Positions 1 to 6,220 of a DNA stretch of 7,096 nucleotides are shown here, piece by piece. The DNA comes from Phycisphaerales bacterium (lineage in GTDB: Bacteria; Planctomycetota; Phycisphaerae; Phycisphaerales; UBA1924), in NCBI GenBank assembly GCA_029212425.1, contig JARGNC010000133.1:1-7096 (forward strand). Reading direction: 5' to 3'. Below the pieces are notes generated by a model that had not been told where the DNA came from, ran no database searches, and saw only the letters and a list, made by a program, of their open reading frames with translations. Every line of letters begins with the position of its first letter. The stretch's first letter is position 1. Both the position numbers and the translations under genes were made by a program.

Positions 1-1407
1 CGCGAATCGGTGGTCAAGATCTTTGCGACTTATCGGGGACCAGACTTTGCTCGTCCGTGGACCAAGCAAGCGCCGCAGGAACTCTCCGGGACCGGCTTTG
101 TCATTGATGGCAATCGCATCCTGACCAACGCGCATGTTGTCGAGCAAGCGACTCGGATTTATGTGCAGCCTCCAAACAGCGCGGACAAGCTGCGTGCGGA
201 GGTTGTTGGGATCTCGCTTGAGATGGACCTTGCGGTGATCGAGATCAAGAAAGACGACGAACGCGAAGACTTTCATTCGAACCATCCCGTCCTTGAACTC
301 AGCGACGCGCTCCCAACAATCGGATCAACCGTCCAAGCGATCGGGTATCCGATGGGCGGCGAGCAGGTCTCGATCACCGAAGGCGTCGTCTCTCGGATCG
401 AATACACCGAATACAACATGGAAGCGCAGGGACTGAGAATTCAGGTCGATGCCGCACTCAATCACGGGAACTCGGGTGGACCTGTGGTGCTTGATGGCAA
501 AGTCTGCGGCGTCGTGTTCTCCGGAGTCGAATACGCTGAAAATATCGGATATGTGATCCCAGCGGAAGAAGTCCACCTGTTCCTTGAGGACATCAGCGAC
601 GGGGAATACAACGGTCCCGCACGCTTGTACGACGCTCGATTCCAGACCTGCGAAAACGATGCGCTGCGTGACTTCCTTGGACTGAGCAAAGAACAGACCG
701 GGATCGTGTACTCGCGTCCGATCAAGGAATCGGAACAGCCTTTGCAAGAATGGGATGTGCTCGACAAGGTCGGTGAGTACGACATTGATAACGCAGGGAT
801 GGTCACTCGCGATGACGACCTTCGTCTGCACTGGCGATACTTCATGCGTGAGCTTGCGAATGACGGGCTTGGTCCAGTAACGGTGATCCGTGACGGGGAA
901 TCGGTGGAGATCGCACTCAAAGTCACCAACGAGCGTGACGAGTTGGTGCCGTTCATTGGGAACGATTATCCGGAATACTTTATCTGTGGTCCGATGATCT
1001 TTACCCCGGTCCGCCGCGAGCATTTCTTCAACCTCTACCTTGGGTACGGGATTGTCGATGGTTCACCAATCGGACTCCATATCAACGACGAACGCGAAAC
1101 CCCAGGACAGGAGTATGTTGTCCTCGCGGCAACCTTCCTCCCACACGCAATCACCAAGGGTTACGAAGTGTTCGGGAACCCAACGCTCAAGAGTGTCAAC
1201 GGCATCGAGATCACATCCGTGTCCCACCTCGTCGAGGTGCTGCGCGACAATGACGAGGACACGCTGATGTTCAGGTTCTTTGACCGGAGCCAAGAGTCGT
1301 TGATCTTCAACGCAGATGAGCTGATCGAATCTACGGAGGAAGTCCTCGAGGACAACTCGATTCGGCGCCAAGGTTCGGACCGGTTTATGGATATCTGGGA
1401 AAACTAA
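1..1407 (+). CDS. Deg9-like trypsin-fold serine protease with C-terminal PDZ domains (5' end cut by window)
   Basis: An ATP-independent serine endopeptidase of the HtrA/Deg superfamily (S1C). The frame is open from base 1, so the true start and any signal peptide lie upstream. The GTG at 10 is only the first possible start inside the window, and conserved protease-like sequence begins right at it. Numbering from that GTG, the catalytic triad is visible: His42 in LTNAHVV, Asp73 in MDLAVIEI, Ser155 in GNSGGP. The oxyanion/substrate region reads GYPMGG (112-117) and ENIGYVIP closes the protease fold (177-184). Residues about 205-305 form a first PDZ-like domain. Residues about 310-455, including ITKGYE and LKSVNG, match the atypical C-terminal PDZ domain of plant Deg9-type proteases rather than classical DegP/DegQ PDZ2. 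The role is probably protein quality control or regulated proteolysis; the compartment cannot be told without the N-terminus. It ends at TAA and is followed by a strong terminator, so it belongs to an upstream transcription unit, not to the next operon. Protease family is certain; the Deg9 subfamily is likely. Confidence 0.93.
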   Translation, partial: RESVVKIFATYRGPDFARPWTKQAPQELSGTGFVIDGNRILTNAHVVEQATRIYVQPPNSADKLRAEVVGISLEMDLAVIEIKKDDEREDFHSNHPVLELSDALPTIGSTVQAIGYPMGGEQVSITEGVVSRIEYTEYNMEAQGLRIQVDAALNHGNSGGPVVLDGKVCGVVFSGVEYAENIGYVIPAEEVHLFLEDISDGEYNGPARLYDARFQTCENDALRDFLGLSKEQTGIVYSRPIKESEQPLQEWDVLDKVGEYDIDNAGMVTRDDDLRLHWRYFMRELANDGLGPVTVIRDGESVEIALKVTNERDELVPFIGNDYPEYFICGPMIFTPVRREHFFNLYLGYGIVDGSPIGLHINDERETPGQEYVVLAATFLPHAITKGYEVFGNPTLKSVNGIEITSVSHLVEVLRDNDEDTLMFRFFDRSQESLIFNADELIESTEEVLEDNSIRRQGSDRFMDIWEN

Positions 1408-1437
1408 GTCCTCCGAACAGGTGCCTCCATATCAAAT

Positions 1438-1471
1438 AAACGCCGTTTCTGGGAGCAGAACGGCGTTTTTT
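1438..1471 (+). terminator. Intrinsic (Rho-independent) terminator of the protease gene
   Basis: A hairpin pairs AAACGCCG (1438-1445) with CGGCGTTT (1461-1468) and, after a single bulged T at 1446, TTCTG (1447-1451) with CAGAA (1456-1460), leaving a GGAG tetraloop. A run of six T (1466-1471) overlaps the end of the 3' arm. It lies 30 nt after the protease stop and ends just before the promoter of the next operon, so it insulates the two units. Confidence 0.92.
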
Positions 1472-1474
1472 GCT

Positions 1475-1502
1475 TTTACACTTCATTTCGCTTGCTTATA
1501 GT
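1475..1502 (+). promoter_or_regulatory. Predicted sigma70-type promoter of the repressor/SdpI-like operon
   Basis: TTTACA (1475-1480, five of six matches to TTGACA) is separated by 16 bp from TATAGT (1497-1502, five of six matches to TATAAT). Transcription would begin near 1509, giving a leader of only about 18 nt. A second, weaker pair, TTGCTT (1492-1497) and TAAATT (1515-1520) with 17-bp spacing, would start transcription at about the ATG itself. An autorepressor of the SdpR kind would be expected to bind here, but no convincing palindrome is visible. Confidence 0.65.
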
Positions 1503-1526
1503 TCGATGATTGGCTAAATTTCTAAC

Positions 1527-1856
1527 ATGAACACGGTCTTCAAAGCGTTGTCTGATCCCACCCGCCGCAGGGTGCTGCAGTTGCTCCGCGAGCGTCCGAT
1601 GACGGCGGGTGAACTCGCGGAGCATTTCGAGGTGTCCAAGCCGACGATGTCTGCACACTTTGCGGTGCTGCGAGAAGCGGGGTTGGTTGAGCCGGTCAAG
1701 AAGGGACGGGTGATCACCTACCACCTGATGATGTCCGTGCTCGAAGAAGCGATGTTTGGATTCGCGCAGGTGTTCGGACTCGAAATGAAGTCGATGGAAG
1801 AAACAAATACAAAGAATGGTCTCAAGGGGACCAGTCAGAAGGAGGAACTCCAATGA
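1527..1856 (+). CDS. ArsR-family winged-helix transcriptional repressor, SdpR-like
   Basis: A 109-residue DNA-binding regulator made almost entirely of an ArsR-type winged helix. The helix-turn-helix spans about residues 26-54 (TAGELAEHFEVSKPTMSAHF, then AVLREAGLV) and the beta-wing is VKKGRVITYHL (57-67). The N-terminal FKALSDPTRRRVLQLL helix is typical of the SdpR autorepressor branch. There are no cysteines and no ELCVCDL-type metal site, so it is not a classical metal-sensing ArsR/SmtB. The C-terminal tail (about 85-109) is polar and probably disordered. The stop codon overlaps the start of the downstream membrane protein (ATGA), implying translational coupling. In Bacillus, SdpR represses its own operon with sdpI and is relieved when the membrane partner SdpI sequesters it; the same logic is inferred here. 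No Shine-Dalgarno is visible before this ATG, which fits a very short leader or leaderless mRNA. ArsR fold is very sure; SdpR-type role is likely. Confidence 0.92.
   Translation: MNTVFKALSDPTRRRVLQLLRERPMTAGELAEHFEVSKPTMSAHFAVLREAGLVEPVKKGRVITYHLMMSVLEEAMFGFAQVFGLEMKSMEETNTKNGLKGTSQKEELQ
1839..1847 (+). promoter_or_regulatory. Strong ribosome binding site for the SdpI-like gene
   Basis: AAGGAGGAA is an almost perfect anti-16S match, with GGAGG (1841-1845) 7 nt before the ATG at 1853. It lies inside the end of the repressor gene and supports the 1853 start (a second ATG follows at 1856). It contrasts with the absence of any such site before the repressor, suggesting the membrane protein is translated more strongly than its regulator. 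Confidence 0.8.
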
Positions 1857-2461
1857 TGAAACCAAAGACGCAGTCCAAAGTTGCGATCACGCTTATGTTG
1901 ATGATCGTCGTTGCGGCGATGATTGTTTGGCCGTACAAGCAGCAGGCTTCGCTGATCGTGCTTTGTGGTGTTGCGGTGTTCTCATCGGTCTGGTTCATCG
2001 TGCGGATGCTTCATCTCCGATGCGGGAACGACTGGGTCAGCAGCACTTCACGCCGCGAGATTCTCTTTGGGATCATTCTCGCGAGCATGCTTTTGCTTGG
2101 TTCAATCAGCGCCACGCTGTTCAAAGAACTCGAGTTGATCGATCAGGACATGACCAAGCGGATCGCAGGGGTCCTGATCGGCGTGATGCTGATCTGCATG
2201 GGCAACTACATGCCTAAGAAACTGACGCAGCAATCAGGATCGTGCGGATGCGGCACTCGAAAGTCAGCTTCACTTCAACGATTCATGGGATGGATCTTTG
2301 TCCTCGCAGGGATCCTCTACGCATTCGTGTGGATCGTATTCGATCTTGACCAAGCGGGAGTAGCAATCATGTTCACAGTCCCTGCTGCGACAGCTCTCAT
2401 CGTGATCGTCCGGATGTTGTACCTACGAGTGTCTGGGACCCAGCCACTACCAGAAAAATAG
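1853..2461 (+). CDS. SdpI-like polytopic inner-membrane protein
   Basis: A 202-residue membrane protein with about six hydrophobic helices: residues 10-26, 32-52, 70-90, 103-121, 143-162 and 167-190. The segment AGVLIGVMLICMGNYMPK (105-122) carries the GNYxPK signature of the SdpI C-terminal domain, and total length and helix count match SdpI. Known members (Bacillus SdpI) give immunity to the SdpC peptide toxin and act as the membrane signal partner of the repressor SdpR. The position directly after an SdpR-like repressor, with a 4-nt overlap and strong ribosome binding site, supports that family role. Two differences stand out: the PxHxxxxG-type motif of the DUF1648 half is not seen, and the loop after GNYMPK contains SCGCGTRKSASLQRF (130-144) instead of the usual GIRTPWTL-like segment, with two closely spaced cysteines (131 and 133). 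No toxin genes are nearby, so immunity to a self-made toxin is not supported; sensing or resisting envelope-active peptides is inference. Confidence 0.8.
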   Translation: MMKPKTQSKVAITLMLMIVVAAMIVWPYKQQASLIVLCGVAVFSSVWFIVRMLHLRCGNDWVSSTSRREILFGIILASMLLLGSISATLFKELELIDQDMTKRIAGVLIGVMLICMGNYMPKKLTQQSGSCGCGTRKSASLQRFMGWIFVLAGILYAFVWIVFDLDQAGVAIMFTVPAATALIVIVRMLYLRVSGTQPLPEK

Positions 2462-2503
2462 TGTTTCTACGCTCGCAGCAATTCTCAAGAAAGATTCACA
2501 ATC

Positions 2504-4255
2504 ATGAAACTCGTTAAGATCCAAATCCTTCGTTGCATCATCCTGTCCGTTGTCTGCAGACTCGCGATTGCATCCCCTGAACCGATCGCTGGAAACTGGC
2601 ACGCAGACCTACAGGTCCCGACTGGAAAGCTCACGCTTATTTTCACCATTTCCCAGGATGCAGAAGGTCATCTCATCGCCACGATGGAGAGCCCTGACCA
2701 AGCGCCAGGGCAGCAGATTCCGATCTCCGAGATCACCGTCGACGATGACCACCTCCAAATCATGGTCAAAGTCCTCGGCGCGAGCATCGAGGCAGACTGG
2801 GACAACGAGCACGAACACTGGGTCGGTACTTTCTCCCAAGGTATGGAACTACCGATCACCATCAAACGCGGGTTGCCCGCAGACTTGCCGACCATCGAAG
2901 GGCTCGATGGGAGTTGGCACGGCGTCATCAATCGCAATGGAGTAAACCTCCGTCTCATCCTCCACATCTCTACGGACGAGCGTGGGACCAGAGCGAAAGT
3001 CGATTCTCCGGACACGATGAACATGAATATCAGCGTTTCTGATCTGACCAAGGACGGTGACCAAGTCGGGTACACCATGCCTGTAATCTCCGGCGTATTT
3101 CAAGGCACGCTTACCGATCCAAACACGATGACCGGAACATGGACTGTTCCTGGACAAGAGACGCTGACCATTACCTACACACGAACTGATGATTCGAGCA
3201 AGCCTATTGAAAGGCTGCGTCCGCAGGTGCCGACGGAGCCGTATGGGTATAGATCTGAAGATGTGACCTACGAGAACCCGCTCACTGATGGGATAGTTCT
3301 TGCAGGTACACTGACACTCCCAGAGGGCAAAGGACCATTCCCAGCAGCGATCTTGATCTCTGGATCTGGCCCTCAGGATCGGAATGAAACCGTGTTCGGA
3401 CACCAGCCTTTTTTGGTCCTCGCTGATCACCTTACGAAGCAAGGGATCGCGGTTCTGCGATACGATGATCGCGGTACTCATGAATCGACCGGTGATTACA
3501 TCGCATCCAACTCTGCAGACTTTGCGACCGATGCGAACGCGGCACACCGCTATTTACTTACACGCACTGAGATCGATCACGACGCGATCGGATTTGTCGG
3601 ACATTCCGAAGGCGGACTCATCGCACCCCTCGCGATTACTGACCACGATTTGGGCGCAAATACTGAGCATCCGATCGCGTTCTTGGTCATGCTCGCAGGT
3701 CCTGGAACAAGCTCCCAGCAGATCCTCAGATCCCAAAACAGACTCATCGCTCTGTCTCAAGGTGTATCTGAGGAAGAGATTGTCAAGGCCGTAGAATTCA
3801 ATGCTCAGATCATCCAAGCATCCATCACTGCGAACTCAACTGAGGAAGCTCAGGAAAGTATTCGTCAGCTATTCACAGATGAAGTCTTGGAGGAGATGGA
3901 CCTCAGCGACATGCAGGCACAGACTGTCATGACCCAGTTCTCCACTCCTTGGATGAGATACTTTCTGACATATGACCCTGCCGAGTACCTCCCTCGCATC
4001 GACATCCCGATCCTCGCACTCAACGGCGAGCTTGATCTGCAGGTCCCTGCTCAAGAAAACCTCGACGGACTCCGCACCTTGTTGGCGGATCATCCAGATG
4101 CAACCATCACTGAGCTCAAAGGGCTTAACCATATGTTCCAGCACGCGAAGACCGGTGCGCTGGGAGAGTACAACGATATCGAGGAAACATTCGCGCCAGA
4201 AGCGATGACGATCATTGCAACATGGATTCAAGAACGGTTCGGTCAGAAGGAATGA
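2504..4255 (+). CDS. Secreted alpha/beta hydrolase (S33/dienelactone-hydrolase-like) with duplicated N-terminal beta domain
   Basis: A 583-residue exported hydrolase. Residues 1-23 form a signal peptide with likely cleavage after AIA, so it acts in the periplasm or outside. Residues about 28-122 and 134-227 are two copies of a beta-rich domain: both open with G-x-W-H (IAGNWHADL, LDGSWHGVI) and close with a GTF/GTW strand and ITIKR/ITYTR. From about 245 on comes a serine hydrolase fold: oxyanion-side GSGPQDRNE (287-295), LRYDDRGT (318-325), nucleophile Ser368 in GHSEGG, an inserted helical cap (about 400-490), acid Asp511 in GELDLQVP and His543 in KGLNHMF. Likely chemistry is ester or peptide hydrolysis; substrate unknown. 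Members of this family are usually called alpha/beta hydrolase or serine aminopeptidase S33-domain proteins. It starts 42 nt after the SdpI-like gene with only a weak AAGAAAG ribosome site and no promoter or terminator between, so it is probably in the same operon. Fold and triad are sure; specificity is not. Confidence 0.92.
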   Translation: MKLVKIQILRCIILSVVCRLAIASPEPIAGNWHADLQVPTGKLTLIFTISQDAEGHLIATMESPDQAPGQQIPISEITVDDDHLQIMVKVLGASIEADWDNEHEHWVGTFSQGMELPITIKRGLPADLPTIEGLDGSWHGVINRNGVNLRLILHISTDERGTRAKVDSPDTMNMNISVSDLTKDGDQVGYTMPVISGVFQGTLTDPNTMTGTWTVPGQETLTITYTRTDDSSKPIERLRPQVPTEPYGYRSEDVTYENPLTDGIVLAGTLTLPEGKGPFPAAILISGSGPQDRNETVFGHQPFLVLADHLTKQGIAVLRYDDRGTHESTGDYIASNSADFATDANAAHRYLLTRTEIDHDAIGFVGHSEGGLIAPLAITDHDLGANTEHPIAFLVMLAGPGTSSQQILRSQNRLIALSQGVSEEEIVKAVEFNAQIIQASITANSTEEAQESIRQLFTDEVLEEMDLSDMQAQTVMTQFSTPWMRYFLTYDPAEYLPRIDIPILALNGELDLQVPAQENLDGLRTLLADHPDATITELKGLNHMFQHAKTGALGEYNDIEETFAPEAMTIIATWIQERFGQKE

Positions 4256-4263
4256 AGACGCAC

Positions 4264-4626
4264 ATGAACGATGTCATCAATATCGCAAAAAAACTCTCGT
4301 TATTCGATGCAACATGGACTCCCAAAATCATCGGCGAACTCAACGGGCAGCAGGTCAAGCTCGCCAAACTCCAAGGCGAACTCATGTGGCACGCGCACGC
4401 GGAGGAAGACGAGCTTTTCCTCGTCCTTGACGGCGAGCTGACCATCCAGATGCGAGACCATGAGGTGAATCTCAAGAAGGGCGAGATGTACATTGTTCCC
4501 AGAGGTGTTGAACACAATCCGGTCGCGGAGCGCGGAGCGTCGGTGCTGCTGTTTGAACCAGCGCAGACCAAGCACACCGGTGAGCACATCACGGAGCGGA
4601 CGGTGACCGATCAACAACGGATCTGA
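4264..4626 (+). CDS. Small single-domain cupin protein
   Basis: A 120-residue cytosolic beta-barrel with both cupin motifs complete. Motif 1 is HAHAEEDELFLVLDG, giving metal ligands His43, His45 and Glu50 and ending at Gly57. Motif 2 is GEMYIVPRGVEH, giving Gly73, Pro79, Gly81 and ligand His84. A divalent metal (Mn, Fe or Zn) is therefore expected, though the reaction or small-molecule ligand is unknown. The opening NDVINIAKKLSLFDATWTPK resembles the usual N-terminus of this cupin group, so the ATG at 4264 is preferred; GAAGGA (4246-4251) lies 12 nt before it. An in-frame ATG at 4252 overlaps the hydrolase stop as ATGA but would have no spacing to that site, and ATG 4222 adds residues outside the domain. 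It follows the hydrolase almost without gap and is presumably the last gene of the operon. Cupin identity is sure; the exact start is moderately sure. Confidence 0.9.
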   Translation: MNDVINIAKKLSLFDATWTPKIIGELNGQQVKLAKLQGELMWHAHAEEDELFLVLDGELTIQMRDHEVNLKKGEMYIVPRGVEHNPVAERGASVLLFEPAQTKHTGEHITERTVTDQQRI

Positions 4627-5283
4627 TCAGGAAGCGACTTCCATCACGATCGTCGTATCGTGACCGGCGAGATACTCGTGACGGAGTTGCACCAACGGCG
4701 TCTGCTCCAATGCCCAATCCAGCATCTCCACGGGATCAAACCGCACCGCGGGGGGTTGGGCCGGGGTGCGTTCTTTGTTGTGCCTGTTGGACAAGAAGTT
4801 AAAGATCAGCTTCCCGCGACCCGCTTTGACCAGTGCCTCGAAGAATGATCCGAGCACGGACTGCGCTTGGAGCATCGGGAGGGTGTTGAGTGATCCGGAG
4901 AACACGAAGCATTCGACCTTCGCGTCCTGCACCAGTTGGGTCGGGAGCCAATCGCTTGAAACGAAGTCGTGCGTTTGGAACACGGCGTGTTCGATCCCCG
5001 CATCATCCGCACGATGCTGTGCGTGGAGGGTCATTTCTTCGACGCCTTCGACGCCGATGAAGTGCTTTGGGAGGTGGTTGGTTGCACTCAGATGCATGAG
5101 CAGATCACCCTGACCGCAACCGAGATCCGCGATGACTCCTGGTTCGGGTCCTAGTGCATCAGCGATCACTTCAAAGCGTGTCCGCTGAGCATCCTTCGAG
5201 AGCCAAAGCTGTGCTTCGAATCCAGCGCCCATCTCTGCGACAGCTTTGCGGTACGGATCGAGATACGAGCTGTCTGCGGTCAT
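4627..5283 (-). CDS. Class I SAM-dependent methyltransferase
   Basis: A 218-residue Rossmann-fold methyltransferase. Motif I is IADLGCGQGDLL (51-62), the glycine-rich SAM-binding loop. An acidic residue ending beta2 (Glu79 in FIGVEG) would bind the ribose hydroxyls. HDF (105-107, Asp106) is the adenine-side motif, and SGSLNTL (129-135) occupies the motif IV position near the catalytic face. The N-terminal segment (SSYLDPYRKAVAEMGAGFEAQL, 5-26 in part) and C-terminal LDWALEQTPLVQLRHEYLAG region look like family-specific substrate elements, but I do not recognise the substrate. It starts 2 nt after the stop of the upstream kinase on the same strand, with only a weak GGTGA site (5290-5294) inside the kinase's last codons, so expression is probably coupled. 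Its stop codon touches the stop of the oppositely oriented cupin. Methyltransferase class is sure; role unknown. Confidence 0.9.
   Translation of the reverse strand: MTADSSYLDPYRKAVAEMGAGFEAQLWLSKDAQRTRFEVIADALGPEPGVIADLGCGQGDLLMHLSATNHLPKHFIGVEGVEEMTLHAQHRADDAGIEHAVFQTHDFVSSDWLPTQLVQDAKVECFVFSGSLNTLPMLQAQSVLGSFFEALVKAGRGKLIFNFLSNRHNKERTPAQPPAVRFDPVEMLDWALEQTPLVQLRHEYLAGHDTTIVMEVAS
4630..4663. repeat. Two adjacent small hairpins at the convergent gene ends
   Basis: GGAAG-CGA-CTTCC (4630-4642) is followed by TCACGAT (4644-4650) and ATCGTGA (4657-4663) around a CGTCGT loop. They lie just downstream of the cupin stop and inside the last codons of the methyltransferase. Neither is followed by a T-tract on either strand, so they are not ordinary intrinsic terminators. 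They could still stabilise or pause the cupin transcript's 3' end, or be chance. Confidence 0.35.
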
Positions 5284-5285
5284 GC

Positions 5286-6209
5286 TTATTCACCGAACCG
5301 CATCATGGATGCGTAGTCATCGAAACGGTTGTTGATGTCCTTGCGACTGATTCCCTGCATGCGCTCGAGCGAGAAGGATTCGACATTGAACGATGCGATG
5401 ATTGTGCCGTGCGCGAGCGCGTCGCGGATGGATTCGAACGAACCGAGATCGTGTCCGCCTCGTGCGGCGAGTCGTCCCATTAGACCACCCGCGAATGAAT
5501 CACCCGCGCCTGTTGGGTCGACAACATGTTCGGTTGGGTATGCGGGGAGTGCGCATATGCCGTCTTTGTGAACGAGGATGCATCCATGCTCGCCCTTCTT
5601 GATCACAACGAAGCGTGGTCCGAGTTCGAGGAGGTGTTTACCAGCGGCGACGGGATTCCGATGACCTGTGTACAGTTCCGCTTCATCGAAGTTGAGCACC
5701 AAACCATCCACCTTGCCCAGCAGACTGGTGAGCTCGGGTTTGGCGATGTTGATCCACAGATCCATCGTGTCGACAACCGACAACTCAACATCACTGAGTT
5801 GTTCAAGCATCCCGAGCTGGACCATTGGGTGCGAGTTTGCGAGGAACACAATCTTCGAGTCTTTGAACTCTGCTGGAACAGTTGGTGGGGTTTCTTCGAG
5901 CACACCCAGTTCGGTGAACAGGGTTTCGCGTTGGTCCATGTCGTCCATGTACTTGCCACCCCAGCGGAAGGTCTTGGAGCCGGAGCGGACTTCGAGGCCT
6001 CGGAGGTCGACGGACTCAAAGGACTTGAGTGTGTCCATGAAAGTCTCGGGGAAGTCGTCGCCGACGACCGCGACCAAGCGGGGTTTGGTGTAGAAAGATG
6101 ATGCGGCACAGAAGTAAACTGCTGAACCGCCGAGAAGCGATTCATGACGCCCAGCGTCTGGGGTTTCTACCGTGTCGATCCCGATGGTTCCAGTGACAAT
6201 TAAGCTCAT
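5286..6209 (-). CDS. PfkB/ribokinase-family sugar or nucleoside kinase
   Basis: A 307-residue ATP-dependent kinase of the ribokinase superfamily, normal length for the family. PfkB signature 1 lies around LLGGSAVYF (25-33, Gly27-Gly28). NFDEAELYTG (173-182) carries the NxxE motif for Mg-phosphate binding, VVIKKGEHGC (201-210) is the conserved strand before the nucleotide loop, and signature 2 is VDPTGAGDSFAGG (230-242) with catalytic base Asp237 and the anion hole Gly234-Ala235-Gly236. The lid region KTFRWGGKY (79-87) and the RETL (94-97) segment resemble a widespread uncharacterised sugar-kinase subgroup rather than authentic ribokinase, fructokinase or adenosine kinase, so the substrate is left open. 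The ATG at 6209 fits the usual start of the domain (SLIVTGTIGIDTVETP). No Shine-Dalgarno precedes it, and a TATACT element lies 5 nt upstream, which suggests a leaderless message. It is the first gene of a two-gene unit with the methyltransferase. Confidence 0.92.
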   Translation of the reverse strand: MSLIVTGTIGIDTVETPDAGRHESLLGGSAVYFCAASSFYTKPRLVAVVGDDFPETFMDTLKSFESVDLRGLEVRSGSKTFRWGGKYMDDMDQRETLFTELGVLEETPPTVPAEFKDSKIVFLANSHPMVQLGMLEQLSDVELSVVDTMDLWINIAKPELTSLLGKVDGLVLNFDEAELYTGHRNPVAAGKHLLELGPRFVVIKKGEHGCILVHKDGICALPAYPTEHVVDPTGAGDSFAGGLMGRLAARGGHDLGSFESIRDALAHGTIIASFNVESFSLERMQGISRKDINNRFDDYASMMRFGE

Positions 6210-6214
6210 CCCGG

Positions 6215-6220
6215 AGTATA
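6215..6220 (-). promoter_or_regulatory. Candidate -10 element of the kinase/methyltransferase unit
   Basis: On the minus strand this reads TATACT (five of six matches to TATAAT) and ends 5 nt before the kinase ATG (6209), so transcription would begin at or within a base or two of the start codon. No good -35 hexamer is visible at 16-18 bp; that region is GC-rich. The element overlaps one arm of the dyad at 6219-6236. Confidence 0.45.

Noticed and set aside
10..12. GTG at 10 as the true start of the protease.
   Set aside because: The frame is open to base 1 and protease-like sequence begins at the GTG with no room for a ribosome site, so the gene most likely starts upstream.
325..1023. Long open frame on the minus strand inside the protease gene (232 codons).
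   Set aside because: It is fully antisense to a protein with a complete catalytic triad and shows no recognisable domain; codon-position bias of the real gene explains it.
2849..3547. Long minus-strand open frame inside the hydrolase gene (232 codons).
   Set aside because: It is antisense to the duplicated beta domain and hydrolase fold, and its translation has low complexity and no family resemblance.
4630..4663. Intrinsic bidirectional terminator between the cupin and methyltransferase.
   Set aside because: The stems are short and no T-tract follows on either strand; kept only as unexplained hairpins.
5526..6101. Plus-strand open frame of 191 codons opposite the kinase.
   Set aside because: The minus-strand frame carries all PfkB motifs; the plus-strand product is a mirror of it with no recognisable domain.
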